A stretch of 64,000 bases of DNA. Source: Gymnothorax reevesii (Eukaryota; Chordata; Actinopteri; Anguilliformes; Muraenidae). The stretch is from positions 40,320,611 through 40,384,610 of the forward strand of contig CM056582.1 of the NCBI GenBank assembly GCA_029721435.1, in the 5' to 3' direction. Shown one piece after another: positions 11,549-23,044 of this stretch; the stretch's first letter is position 1, and every line of letters begins with the position of its first letter. The position numbers and the translations under genes are program-made. The notes beneath the pieces were generated by a model. It did no database searches, was not told the DNA's origin, and saw only the letters and a list, made by a program, of their open reading frames with translations.

Positions 11549-12227
11549 TTGGAGATGGAAAACTACTTAGATTTAACTGGCAATGTTGTCGCCCATGGTG
11601 ATATTTAACAGCATAATTGGACATATTTTGAGTTAGTTTTAATATGAAGAAATAACATGTTGACCCTTGAAACTTTTTTCCTGTTTTTCAGACAAAACTC
11701 ACTATCATACACCAGCATTATTCAAATAACAAATGACAAATGATTGGCTACTACCTAAAAAAGAATAAGTGAAGCGGAGCCTCTCAAAAGTCCAGAGAGG
11801 ACAGTACCAATCAGGAGCTAGTCATTTTATGAACAGAGAGGATACCAACTCATTCCTGGTGTTGGTGAGATGTCATAACCTGACACGCCAGACGGACTGT
11901 TCCATATATCCGCCATGGAAATATTTTACAAGTCCATCTGCGAAAGAGCCGTTCAAAAAAGTTTTCAGAGGAGGAACCTTCAAAAAAATCTGCGGCTGCT
12001 GATTGGACGATGGTTCTACTCGTCACACTCATCTCCTACCAATCCACATTAAGCCCAGTATGACGTAGTAGATGTGCACCGTTGCTAAGAAGCAATAGAA
12101 ACAAACAGGAGCTTGAGAAACAGCTGCGTTGATGGCGTTACACGAATTTAGCCATTTTGTAAAGTAAATTTAAGAATCAAGAAGACGCTGACAAGTACAA
12201 AGAAACTATTTGAATCAAACAAGGCAC
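11549..12227. other. Unclassified stretch left of a Harbinger insertion
   Basis: No intact gene. ATTAAGCCCAG near 12049 recurs inverted as CTGGGCTTAAC near 15130, just right of the Harbinger relic. The Harbinger may therefore sit inside an older element whose right half (with the helicase remnant) resumes at 15098. This is inference from an 11-bp match. Confidence 0.3.
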
Positions 12228-12230
12228 TTA

Positions 12231-15094
12231 GGGGTCTATTCTCCCATTAGCGCGTAAGTCCTCTTTTACGCGATTCGAGTTAAGCTCTTTTGAGTTACGC
12301 GTATTCTCCCCTACGCGCTTCGATCACGCCCACAGCACTTAACTTCATGATGTAGGCGGCCTTATGAAAGAGGTGTGACTGATCCAAAAGAGAGCAGACT
12401 CGGTAAAAAGCTCATTGATTATGGCTATCAAGAAAACAAGGAACAAGGATTTACTGATTAACCGTGAAAATGCATTTGTGGTCCATGGAAAACGCAAACC
12501 AGACTTTAAACGTGAAAATCGTGGGCCTGCTGATAAAACCTCGTATCTCCAAACTGATAAGAAATAAAAACTTGTATGTCCGCTATTCTTACATGCAAAA
12601 TTAAACATTGTTTATTTTTAACTATATTTATCCATTTATATTATTTTATTATAATTATAAAATTTTTGATTTATTTTTATGTTCCTGTGAAATTTGTCAT
12701 TTTGAAGATACAAGGTTTTATATGCCGCTTTAATAGTAGGCCTATGTATGTCTGTACCAATTACAAGAAGTAATTCAGACATCTCTTTTTTAACCCCCGC
12801 CGCGCGATTAGCGCAAAGCGGGGAATATAGCATTGGGCTCCGTCCGTCCGTACGGACACATAAAATTGAGGCGGCGGGGGATTTTGCTATATTAGTGGCA
12901 AACCCTTGTAATTTCTTACTCTAGCCACCATGGAATTAAAGCTATGCAAAAAAACAAATTGCCGCGATAATGAAATAATAAATAAAGAATTTAGCGCTTC
13001 TCAACCAGCGCAATCAGATCACTGAAAATGTGCCCCTCCTACACCAGCCTGTTTGTTCCGTGGAAGACAGGGAAGAAGAAAAAGGGAACATCCTAGTCAC
13101 ACACAAAAAGGCAATCAAAGACAGTTTATATGATCTCATTTAGAAATTGCGCACTTGAAATCTCAAACTGCTCGGATGTCAGGTTAGCAACTAAAGGACA
13201 TAAAGGAAATGCTTTAACAAGGACTCTTACGCCGCACGCGGTCATCTCCCAGCCCCAAAACCGCCTCAGCAATCACACAATTCCATATCCATAGCCTATC
13301 ATATCCTATTTAATCTGAGCAACACATTCACTTGAACTTGCGCCTAATACTTTATTATAGTCAATTATCCCATTTACTGATAATGATTCTTCCCATGTCG
13401 GCTATTTTTTGATAGGCTAAAATTGATTAACAAATGGGTAGTGCTTTGGTATTGGCCAGGGTCGAGCTCAATCTAGAGTAGGCTATTTAATAATGTCTAT
13501 TCAGATATTAAAATACACAGTATTATCAATGGTAAAAAAAATTACAAAGACACTAGTTAGTTAATACAGATATCCTCAATTAGAAAATAAATCTCTTCAC
13601 TCGTAAGAATATCACAACTTTTTAGATTATCACGAACATATAGGGCAGTCGCATTCACTAATAGGGTCCATGGCACTGGTCCGACCTCCCATTAGTTCCC
13701 TTGCGCAATGAATAAACACACATGCCCCCCCCCCCCCCAGAGTGTGTGTGTCATGTGCGTTTCTGAGAGCTCTCTCTCTCTGTCTGTGTTCGATTTTATT
13801 GGAGTAACGGGAGGTCGGACCAATGGGGTCATTTTGTCGGAGGAACGGGACGTCGGACCAATAGGTGGTCGGACCAATGGGCAGCTACCTTGCTAATAGA
13901 ACATGAAGACAATGATGGCGACGTCGAGCCAAAGCCGAAAACCAAATTTCACAGATGTTGGTGTTGTATGGAAAGCGAGCAATGAAGGCTGATCCGAGGA
14001 ATTAAGCTGCGAATCGTTCTGGATGTGGCTTCGGTGGGGAGACGTAAGCGCAGTATCCCCGATTTAAAGCATAAATGGAGAGATCTGCGGGGCGCTGTAA
14101 AAGCCAGGCTCTCGGCACACCGGAGAAGTGTACACGCAACAGGTGGTGGGCAACCATCATCCCCTGTGCATTTTACTGCACAGGAGGAGGGGATGGCATC
14201 CACACTCTCTGCATGGAGAAGAACTTGGAGCATCAACGAACTGCGTCAATGACATCACCAGCCACTCTCTGGAACGACTGCGACAGCGCAGTTCTGACAT
14301 TAATGACCACGGCTATGTTTTGTGGATAATTGCTGCGGCTGGAAAGCTGTTAATCCAGAAGTGGGCAAAGATAGATGATTGCCTCATGCACAGTCCAGAC
14401 GAAAGCGCTGGATGCACTCAATGTTTGTTGTTTGTCCCAGGATGTCCAAACGAAGCTATTTGCGAAGATACATGCGTGTTCGTCTTCGAGCTCAGCGCGC
14501 TCCTCTTACTCTTTCCCAATTACGCAAGAGTGCAAGCAAATGCAGGACTGGAATTTTGGTTTCAGATTTTGAGGGCATGGTGGAATGACGGTCTTATGTA
14601 TACTGGTATTAATTAATTGTTTTGCGTTGGTAATTGAACTGATTGGAGAAGAGCCTGATGCGTAATATCATGTGATGATTTCGTTTGACAAATTATTATG
14701 GCTTTGAGGAATGTACTTTAGAAATAAGGAAGAACAATTGAATATTAAATGTCTCAACCTTTACCATGTTAAATAAAATAAAATTAATATTAAAATTTGG
14801 CCTATAACTAACCGCAATATTCCATTTCGCCTTATGTTGGCGCATGACCTTAATACAGCCCTCAAAAGTGCTTAACAGAAAAAGCGCGTAAGCCAGGGGG
14901 CGAATACGCGTAAATGTTATTTGCCTGAGAAACGCCAGGAAACGCCCCGATTTTGGCCTTGCTCCGCCCCAAGTGCATAACTGCCTTCGGGGCGCGTAAT
15001 GCACAGACTTAAGTCGAGGGGAGAATAGGCGTAGGCTGAAAAGCGCGTAGCTACGCACTTTTTTTTGATTTACATGCATGGGAGAATTGACCCC
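12231..15094 (+). mobile_element. Decayed PIF/Harbinger-like element, TSD TTA
   Basis: The left end reads GGGGTCTATTCTCCCATTAG. The right end, reverse-complemented, reads GGGGTCAATTCTCCCATGCA. TTA flanks both sides (12228-12230 and 15095-15097), the 3-bp TWA target of Harbinger transposons. Both subterminal regions are dense in GCGTAA/TTACGC motifs, a plausible transposase or Myb-protein binding array. Inside is a Myb-like gene relic (13915-14252). I do not find a DDE nuclease, so the copy is non-autonomous. A poly-C tract at 13726-13738 lies in the middle. Confidence 0.8.
13915..14252 (+). pseudogene. Harbinger-type Myb/SANT-like DNA-binding protein relic
   Basis: ATG at 13915 opens MATSSQSRKPNFTD, the usual start of the Myb/SANT-like accessory protein of Harbinger elements (KPNFTD-type). 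After about 14 codons the frame is lost. It resumes in another frame with LDVASVGRRKRSIPDL followed by KHKWRDLRGAVKARLSAHRR and SVHATGGG, the helix and tail expected for this family (NAIF1-like). At least one indel separates the two parts and a stretch of the domain is missing. Such proteins help the nuclease bind element ends. Here it is non-functional. Confidence 0.7.
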
Positions 15095-15619
15095 TTAATG
15101 CGCAAACGGTTTCCGAACGATCCCACGGACTGGGCTTAACTTTAAAAATGACAACTCGAGATCCATCCGGATTTGTCGGGCATGACCCATTCACAGACTC
15201 AACAGGTTTATGTCTTTATTAACAGTACAAATGGAGTCAAATCAAAACGTTTGTTTAGCAATACACATGGCGTTAAAAAATACAGACTGTCGAGCAATAC
15301 CATCCTTGATACATGGGCAGATGTGGGATGTTGTGACACAATAGGCACCAAACTGTACACAATACAAGCAGCTAGACTCTGTTGTTAGCCGTTAGCTTGA
15401 ACTTCGTTGCAGTCCTTAGACTATCATCTTACATGAAATTAAACCACACAGATGTATCACTTACCACTTATATGTGACATGAACCTCGTCAAAGACAATT
15501 CCCACCACGTTCTCCTGCTAAATTTCTGAAGAGAGCAGATTTCTCCATGCATCGTTGATGACTCCGGGCTACCATAGACTAACTGGTATTGTCCACGGAG
15601 GATTTCTGCGTTTTCTCAC

Positions 15620-15828
15620 AGTTTCCTGGCTTCTCTGATTTGATCATCCACGAGGGCAACCAGCGGAGACACGATTATCACAATGGGGTTTGGAGTCCTT
15701 CCCTTTTTCTTCACCACAAGAGGAGCCAGCTGGTAGATCAAACTCTTACCGAAACCGGTCGGGAGAAGAGCAAAACATTGTTTCCCGTCAGAAAATCTTT
15801 TAGTGACTTTCTTTGCTCCTCTTTTAAT
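15620..15828 (-). pseudogene. RecQ-like DNA helicase exon remnant
   Basis: Read on the minus strand, the first part is LKEEQRKSLKDFLTG. After a one-base frame change near 15778 it continues FALLPTGFGKSLIYQLAP (Walker A, GFGKS), then NPIVIIVSPLVALVDDQIRE (motif Ia). The exon ends at 15620 before GTGAGA, a good splice donor. This is the ATP-binding start of a RecQ-family 3'-5' helicase. The downstream DEVH exon and C-terminal parts are absent. The frameshift and isolation mark it as dead. RecQ-like ORFs occur in multi-copy fish repeats, so I infer a transposon origin rather than a host gene. The rest of 15098-16281 shows no other gene. Confidence 0.7.
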
Positions 15829-16281
15829 GAAGAAATTTAGTCTATATCTGATAAAACTGCTGATATTGACCCATCCACAGGGACCGCTTTGCAGGCGCCA
15901 TTGTATTCAAACATAAAGTCGCTTCCTGGTGATGTCATGTCTGTAGCTCCCGCCTCTCTTTCCCCTGATTGGGCCGTAAAAAATTTAGCCGTGAAATTGT
16001 TGGACGACGGTAGTTGGCAAGATGGACCTGCAGGATTTCAGACAATGAATCAGGCAGGGCCCTCTGCTCTGCAAGGCTAGAGATGTCAGGTCTGTTTTTT
16101 TTTTTTTTAATTGCCTTAATGGAGCAATATGCAAGCTATTTATGTAATGATATGTAATATCTTTATGTCAGTCAGTCAGAATGGCGTCCCAGGTTGGGGT
16201 TGGCAGCTATGCACCTAGAACCAAAGAACACTTTTGAAGGAAAGACACGTTATGAGGCTTTAATCTATTCCATAGAGGACA

Positions 16282-16410
16282 TTAACACACCATTCACACC
16301 TATGGGCAATTTAGAGTGTCCAATTAGCTTGACAAATTCTTGGACTGTGGGAGGAAACCGGAGGACCCAGAGGAAACCAATGCGAACATAGGCATATCAT
16401 GCAAACTTCA
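16282..16410 (-). mobile_element. tRNA-derived SINE, fragment, minus strand
   Basis: ACACACCATTCACACCTATG, then GGGCAATTTAGAGTGTCCAA and ACTGTGGGAGGAAACCGG, match the body of the SINE at 32536-32872 (reverse orientation). Only the central part survives. Confidence 0.7.
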
Positions 16411-16817
16411 AAATATCAACCTCTTCAGCCTGAGCGCCCCCGCTATCGGGGGCGGTCGTTACACATAATAAATACAGTATGTTTCCTAATCGCAACAACA
16501 TCATGCAGCTTATCCACTTTTCATGGAGAAACTCGGCAAAAAGCTCATGTTGACAATTTTTAGCTAAACCGAACACAATTCAAGCACCAAGCAAGTAAAT
16601 AACCATGTGGCAAAACATAGGATAAAATCATACCAGCGCTGAGTCGCTAGTAGGGGTGGATAAGATTTATCAATATCAATGCCATTGTTGATTCTGCTCA
16701 TCAATCCAATTCCTTATCAATTCTCATAACGGTTCCAGAGTAGTTTTTTGAGGGAAAAGAGTTCTACACAGTCTTCCGCTGTTTATATTTGTGAAGCGGT
16801 TGTGAGAAGAACGTTCA

Positions 16818-17465
16818 GAAGGAAGGTCTGTTTTTGTGACAGAACTAATGGCAATTCTCTGGGCACTGTGGTGGATAGAGGAGGTAAAACCAATCAAAGT
16901 AGTCATATGTTCAGACTCTACAGGTGCTCTGATGGCAATAAGGAGTGGGAATTCAAAAGCTAGGCCAGATCTTATTCATGAAACTTTACTTGCTTTGCAT
17001 AGAGTTGAAAAGGCTGGCAATGAAGTCTGGTTTTGCTGGGTGCCAGGGCATGTTGGGGTTGAGGGGAACAAAATCATTGATTTAATAGCAAGGAAAACCT
17101 TAATAAAGAAAAAAGCAGACAAGAGCGTATCCTTGGGAAGATTGAATTGAGGGAAAAAATCAAGGAAGGAGTTCTAAAGGAATGGCAGGGATTGTGAGAA
17201 AAAGAAACCAGGGGGAGGCACTATTTCTCTTTTCAACCACATGTTAAGAAAAACAATAAGATCTGTTTTTGCAGAAATAGGAAGGATTCTGTAAAAATTT
17301 GTAGACTAAGGCTAGGCCACTGTAGGCTGAATTGGTACTTGCACATTGTGGGAGGCCATCCTAATGATTTGTGAGTGTGCAAACCCAGATACAGTGAGGC
17401 ATGGTTTTCTAGAATGTAACAGGTATGGATGTGACTGGGAATTTTTTTTTTAAAACCTAGCAGAT
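16818..17465 (+). pseudogene. LINE 3' end with RNase H domain (I/Nimb-like)
   Basis: An open frame (ATG 16836, stop 17148-17150) encodes an RNase H fold. It reads TELMAILWALWWIEEVKPIK (catalytic Glu region), VVICSDSTGALMAI (catalytic Asp), and WVPGHVGVEGNKIIDLIARK (final Asp region with the conserved His). Beyond the stop, shifted frames read KICRLRLGHCRLNWYL and a Cys-rich tail, as found after RNase H in I-like LINEs. The RNase H would degrade RNA in the RNA-DNA hybrid during retrotransposition. The reverse transcriptase and endonuclease are missing, so it is a 5'-truncated dead copy. Confidence 0.8.
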
Positions 17466-18654
17466 TTAGGGGTTACTTTATTCTCCTTCTATTACATTTT
17501 TGGTCAGAGTAAGAACCAGCAAATGATAATGGTGCAGTGCACCATACCAAGTATAATAGAATATAATGGGCGGCACAAATAGGACATGGCAATCCGGGAA
17601 TCCTAATTTGTGGAGAGCAGTAATATGCCTAGTTGTGTTCAAACTGCCGGAAAAGAAGAAGAAGAGACTAAAGTTGTATCTGTGAGGCAGTAGCACAAAG
17701 AAGGCTGTACACCGCCGGGAAGTTGAGGTGGTTGGCTCACTGAATATCAGTATCCCCTTGGTGCTCGGCTTAGCTCTAGACTTGTACGCACCTTAGCCAG
17801 GTCCCATTAACAATAGTATGGCCAGCCAAACGATGACACTGCACTATGTAACCTAACTGACAAACCTGACTGACCTTTATTTTCCTACATCACACTTGCA
17901 GATTTTAATCCCAAGTATTATCACCCTACATTTTGACTTCGGAGAATGCTGAATTAATTGGTTACTGTAGCCAGAATACGTGGGCTCATCAGTGCTAACA
18001 CAGCTGGGTGTCTGGCTCCTAGGCGCCATGGTTATTGGATATAGCGATCAGTGTGCCCGTCCGTCCGTCCGTCTATAATAAAATAGTTTCCGGACCAGAA
18101 CTCGAAAACTATACCACTTACAAACACCAAATCTGGTATGGAGCTTCTCCTTATGGTCTAGTTGTGCCTTTTGGGGGTTTCGGTCCGTCCGTCTGTCCAC
18201 ACAACCTGTAGGTTACACAACCTACAGCCGGGGGGATCCACCATTGCCAGGTGGCTCTTGTTATATCAGCTGCCCAGCTAATCTCTGACCTTTATATCAG
18301 CTAACGACACCACTGCGGCGCGCAACTTTTTTTAAATCGTGTTGTAAAATTAATGTAACTTTCGGGAAAAACCCTTTACTCTTAGTGACAGCAAATATAG
18401 CCGAACGTGGCTAGTTAGTGACACTTTTAAGATAGCTAGCTGGCTAGATAACATAGAATGTTAAATCAGCTTTATAGCTAGCTAACCTTTCTATTTATAG
18501 TGATACCATATCAGTAATCGCTCTGAAAATGGAATGAATTATTTACCATTGAAGTAAATGAACTATTTACCATTCATTTTCGAAGTTGTTTTCTAACAGA
18601 CTCTTTGCGCCATTCCGCATAAATACTGAGAGTACATGTGTTTTTCAGTTAGCT
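17466..18654. other. Unclassified non-coding DNA
   Basis: No gene is recognised. CCGTCCGTCCGTC clusters occur at about 18058-18074 and 18183-18197, flanking a short segment, and resemble tails of interspersed repeats. Confidence 0.35.
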
Positions 18655-18727
18655 GATACAGCCTAGTGGTTAAGGTTAAGTGTGCACCGTAAACCACCAG
18701 GGTTCAATTCCCGGTCTCAGTATGTAC
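18655..18727 (+). repeat. tRNA-like segment (pseudo-tRNA or SINE head)
   Basis: CCTAGTGGTTAAGG resembles an A-box. GGTTCAATTCC at 18701-18711 matches the B-box, 40 bp apart as in tRNAs. The ends do not pair into a clean acceptor stem, so I do not call it a working tRNA gene. Confidence 0.4.
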
Positions 18728-19281
18728 TTACCATGGCAATTATAGCAGTTTTCATGCAACAATAATTTGATGGGGTTTTGTACTTTTAAAAGTACATTTT
18801 TTTCATTACCTTTGTATAAGTATTTATAATTTTATTTACTTTTTTTTGATAAATCTGCTCCAGTGGAGTCAAACCTCGTTTTCTTTGTATTCATTCTTTG
18901 AATGGGAAATTGTATAGGCTACAGGACTTGCAGAAATAATGAAAGAAATATTTAAAAATTAAAAAGTGGTTGTATTTGGATGGAATGTATGCCTGTAGTG
19001 ACATAAGTGAAATTAAGAGTTTTACAGAAAAATGAAACGGCGCACAGTGTTAGCTTGGAGAGGCCACCAAGGCATTCCCCAACTAAAATTTTGCTCTATT
19101 TACTTGGCTAGAATAAACTTTGGCACAAATAATGTTGAGATTCTGTGCTGTATTTTTGGGGGGTTTCAAACTGCAACTGAATTATTTGTTGTAAAATTAA
19201 AGTAAAAAATTGTTTGGTGCAGATGTTTATGTTCCATCTTCATTTACTCTGTCTCAATGATGTATAGACTGATTTTTGCAC

Positions 19282-20520
19282 CATGACAAAAATGTGAGGA
19301 AGCGATCTGGAACCAAATGCGAGGACACGGGATTGCGAAAAATAGGTGCTTTATTGAATAAGGGGGGTAACCCCCGCAGAGAGAAAGGCAACAGTACAGA
19401 GTCCGTTATCCAAAGCTCGAAATCCAATGGGGCAGAGCAGAGTTCGTTACCAGGGCACCAATCACAAAAATCGTAGTCAGGCAAAACAGATTCGGTACAC
19501 AGGCGTAGGTTTGAGGGAGAAGCAAACTCATAAGCCAGAAGACAGTCCGAATCGAAACCAGGGCAGCAATCCACAAAATCAAAGTCGGGCAGAAAAAGGT
19601 CAAAAACACACAGATGCAACAATATCCAAAAAGGGCAAACCAAGAATCTGAAGTCGGGCAATCCAGTCAGAAAGATAAATCACAATGAGTCGATGCGAGA
19701 AACGTGGCACAAGGAAGTTTACTATCTGACATGGAACTGAATGTGAAGACACCTTATATACACATCCGGGGTGAACACATGACAAGGGGAAGCAGGTATG
19801 ATCAATGAAACAATAATAAGGATTGACACATGAGGAATTATCTAGATACATGAATTTGGCGAATGCCAAAACGCAGACAGGGATAACGAGACATTCCTAT
19901 GAATGAACAACAGCTCCGGTTAAGGAGTACTAAAGTGTACAGTCTAAGGAAAAGGGTAAGCCTGAGATAGAAGTGGAAAACTGCAGTAGAGATAATTAGG
20001 GATAGACAAGGAGGGCGGAGATACGAATTGGGCGATTGCTGAGAGATTGTTAGTCTATTAGTATGTGCAGCTATACAATCCCGAGTGCAAGTTAGTAAGT
20101 TAGTAAAAATATACAATGTTAATGAGTGTTAGTAAATATCGAAAACAATAAACTGTTAGTACTGTTAGTAGATAGCAAAAGGAGAGAGGAAGGAAGAACA
20201 CGAGATATGAAGGAAGATTGAAATCCCAGAAACCAGTAAATCACCCGAATGTGTGGCACGCAAGACTAAACTGTGAGCAAAGACCTACACAAGACAAGAC
20301 GGGGTAGACATAGTGCAAAGCATGGCATGGCAGAAAAATAAACAAGACAAGAGCAAAGAAAACATGACATGAAGACTATGGCAGAAAAATAATAAAGACA
20401 TGAAAGCCAATAACCAAAACACAATACGCAATCAAAGAGTAGTCATGATAACAAGCAGAGGTCACTTAAACACAAGAATCAATAAACATGGCATGGCCAG
20501 GCACAAAACATAAACATGAC
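19282..20520 (-). mobile_element. LTR-like dispersed repeat, copy 1
   Basis: On the minus strand a TATATAAGGTGTC promoter-like box (about 19750-19765) precedes an AATAAAGCACC signal (about 19350). That is the layout of an LTR read leftward. The part around 20030-20270 (GTGCAGCTATACAATCCC, AAACAATAAACTGTTAGTA, AAATCACCCGAA) also appears at 25610-25810 inside the LTR at 23282-26012, in the same orientation. The two are therefore related. The exact ends and TSD are uncertain: CATGAC occurs at both proposed edges. Confidence 0.55.
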
Positions 20521-21263
20521 ATGAACAGGATCCTAACAAAAAATCCCCAAGGTGTTCCCTTTATTATAATACCAAGATTATTAAATTTGCTTATTCGATT
20601 CGATTATTTGACCAATTCGTTGCAGAGGTATAGTCATTTCATTTTGGGCATGTCATTTTCAAGCCAGAGGCTCCGGGCTTAAGGGGTTAATGTGCTAAAT
20701 CATAAAACGGCCATGATATATCCTCGGAGATGGAGGAAATATGCTTTGTTGAAATTCTGACTTCGACAGCAATGCTTCAACCAATATATTCTCCTTTGAA
20801 ATTTTCATTCCACCAAGAAACATTTGTCAATGTTTTGGCCTGTGTGATCCTGCTGACTTCTCATTTCATCATCCTGGGTTAGCAAATTTGACACGAGTTG
20901 GCAAGTAAACACAGCATCCTGCTCTTAATTGTGATGGAAAAACCTAATAAGTGACAAGCAGACTTTGAGGAAAACACAAAACACTGTATTCATCTGCGAT
21001 TAAGCTCTAGTCCAACAATAGAACCGACTTGGCAGTTATGTATTCATTACATAATAAACAATATGTAGGGAAGAGTTTTTCCTTTTTTTGTCAGTATCCA
21101 TGGCAATATGACTTAACGAGGTTTTTTTTAATCCAAAAATGTAACATAGGTTATCAAAATGATGGTCAAAAACTTATCGTTTGAGAGTTTTTTTTAAAAA
21201 GTGCTAACTCCACTATCTGCTTCCCTGAAGCCTTTTTTCTGTCGTTATTAGCACCTGAATTAT
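20521..21263. other. Non-coding spacer
   Basis: Nothing recognised. Confidence 0.4.
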
Positions 21264-21344
21264 GAATTGAAGCACTGATTACTAAAACCCCACAAGTCAA
21301 GTCAAGTGTGACTTACGGGGTTTCAGTAATAGGTGCTTCAATTC
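21264..21344. repeat. Hairpin with 36-bp arms
   Basis: The left arm GAATTGAAGCACTGATTACT and onward to CACAAGTCA pairs with the right arm TGACTTACGGGGTTTCAGTA and onward to CTTCAATTC, with about four mismatches and a short loop. It could be a foldback relic. It is not followed by a T-run typical of a terminator. Confidence 0.7.
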
Positions 21345-21539
21345 TGATCATGAATATCCTGCACAACCAAGGCTCTGCAAGGGAACTAACCTGACAGATA
21401 ATGTGATATGTATGCTGGTTTAAAGTTGGCTAATTCGACTGGTTAGGATTTGCCATCGCAAAAATTAGAAAATTTCATGTAAAAAAAACCCAGTAAGATC
21501 AACTGTTTAGGTTTTTGCTTCAAGGATGATTTAATATTG

Positions 21540-22790
21540 ATAACTTGCAAGGTTTTGCTGGTAGCCAGCGAATCTGACCATGGTGTACTGTGTGTTACTG
21601 ATTTTCTTGTAATATATGGTGCTGTGGTAGACATGAAAAAGAACACTGCCACTGTAATTGGTAAAGTGATTTCCTTCTTTTTGCGCGGGGGAGGGGGGGG
21701 GGGCGTGGGTGTTCAAGGTCATTGTTTATTGCAACACTGTCATTCCGGCTAGAACTGAAACTTATCACAGGTAAAATTGATGGTGCTCTTAGCTGTGAAA
21801 AGATTGAGGGGTTTTTAGACCCTTGTAGTATGATTACAGAGGGAACCAATGTGCTTGTTGCTTACAGCGGGGGTAGATCTGTTAATGGGAAATTACCGAT
21901 ACGCTTGGCTAATTTAACTCTTCAGGGGCAGGTTCTCAGGGAAGGCATTGCTCAAGGAGGTTTTTCTGTTCTGGAGGAGGATATAGGGGGAGCAGTGGTC
22001 ACTACCTTGAGTGAAAGTAGTACTCTCAGGGCTGGAGTGAACGGGGCCTCACGGGAAAAAGCTAAATGGAATTTGGAAAAGCTGATTCAGGCGCTGAAAA
22101 TTGAGAGTAAGAATTTGAATGATACGCAGCTGAGATCGAATAAGGAGATGCTTAGAAAATACGAGAGTATTTTTAGCTTTGGGGATTTTGAGTTGGGTTG
22201 TACCGACTTAATTCATTTAACACAGAATTGACACTGGTGGGTCTAAGCCCATGCGACGCATACCGGTACACCAGCAGGAAAAATTTGAATCGCTCTTGCA
22301 GGTTATGCTAGATAGAGGAATTGTGCAGCCATCTAGTAGTCTGTGGGCCGCTCTGGTTGTGTTAGTTAATAAGACAGAAGGTTCATTACGTTTTTTGCTT
22401 TGATTATCGGAAACTTAATGACATCACTATAAAAGACGCGTATCCATTACCGCGCATAGATGAAACGCTAGATGTGCTGGCTAGTGCTAAGTGGTTTTCC
22501 ACGTTGGACCTAGCCAGTGGACACTGCCAGGTTCAGATGTATCCAGATGACGCTGTAAAACTGCATTTTTAATTAAGCGAGGGTCATTTGAATTCAGTGT
22601 TCTCAGTTTGCAAACATGCTGAGTTCTTTTCAGAGATTAATGGATCTCATTTTAGCAGATTTGCTATGGACCACGTCTTGTATATCTGGATGAAATAATT
22701 GTCTTTAGGAGGAGAACATGTTAATCGGCTAGATGAGGTGCTCAGACTAAAGCAGGCTGGAGTCAAAATGCAATTTTTTTCGGTCCCAGG
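21540..22790 (+). pseudogene. Ty3/gypsy pol fragment (protease end to reverse transcriptase)
   Basis: In successive frames the region reads VTDFLVIYGAVVDMKKNTAT (end of the aspartic protease region), then a 169-codon linker frame (21722-22231). The start of reverse transcriptase follows: PVHQQEKFESLLQVMLDRGI, SLRFCFDYRKLNDITI after a frame change, DAYPLPRIDETLDVLASAKW, and STLDLASGHCQVQM (first catalytic Asp). The YLDE version of the second motif lies near 22680. Frameshifts (about 22240, 22385, 22570 and 22700) and a G-run at 21686-21702 show decay. No LTRs, integrase or RNase H are visible nearby. Confidence 0.85.
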
Positions 22791-22792
22791 TT

Positions 22793-23044
22793 AAAGGCTA
22801 GGTAGGCAGCTTTCTTTTGACCGTTTTAGGCAAAAATTTACATAATAACCTAGGGGATAATGTAAAGGAAGTGATGTGAAAAAAGATCAGACCTCCATGT
22901 CTCCCCTAGGCTCTGTTTTCAGCCTGCAAAGAATCTACCCGTGACGGTAGATTTTGACCAATCACAGAGCAGCTTATAGAGCATTGAGAGCCTGACAGCG
23001 ATTGGCTGTTCTACTACAGCTGATGCGGAAACCACTCTGCAGCA
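22793..23044 (+). promoter_or_regulatory. Probable 5' region of the transposase-like gene
   Basis: The gypsy debris stops near 22790 and the next bases are TTAAAGGCTAGGTAGGCAGC. A TTAA followed by this sequence could be the element's left edge, since Kolobok elements use a TTAA target. No matching right terminus was found. Two CCAAT-type boxes (GACCAATCACAG near 22956; reverse GATTGGCT near 23000) precede the ATG. The ATG context is CAGCAATGG. Confidence 0.4.

Noticed and set aside
14128..14616. 162-codon open frame in the Harbinger relic
   Set aside because: Shifted frame of the Myb-like relic followed by non-coding DNA; composition not protein-like.
18655..18727. Functional tRNA gene
   Set aside because: A- and B-box matches only; acceptor stem does not pair cleanly.
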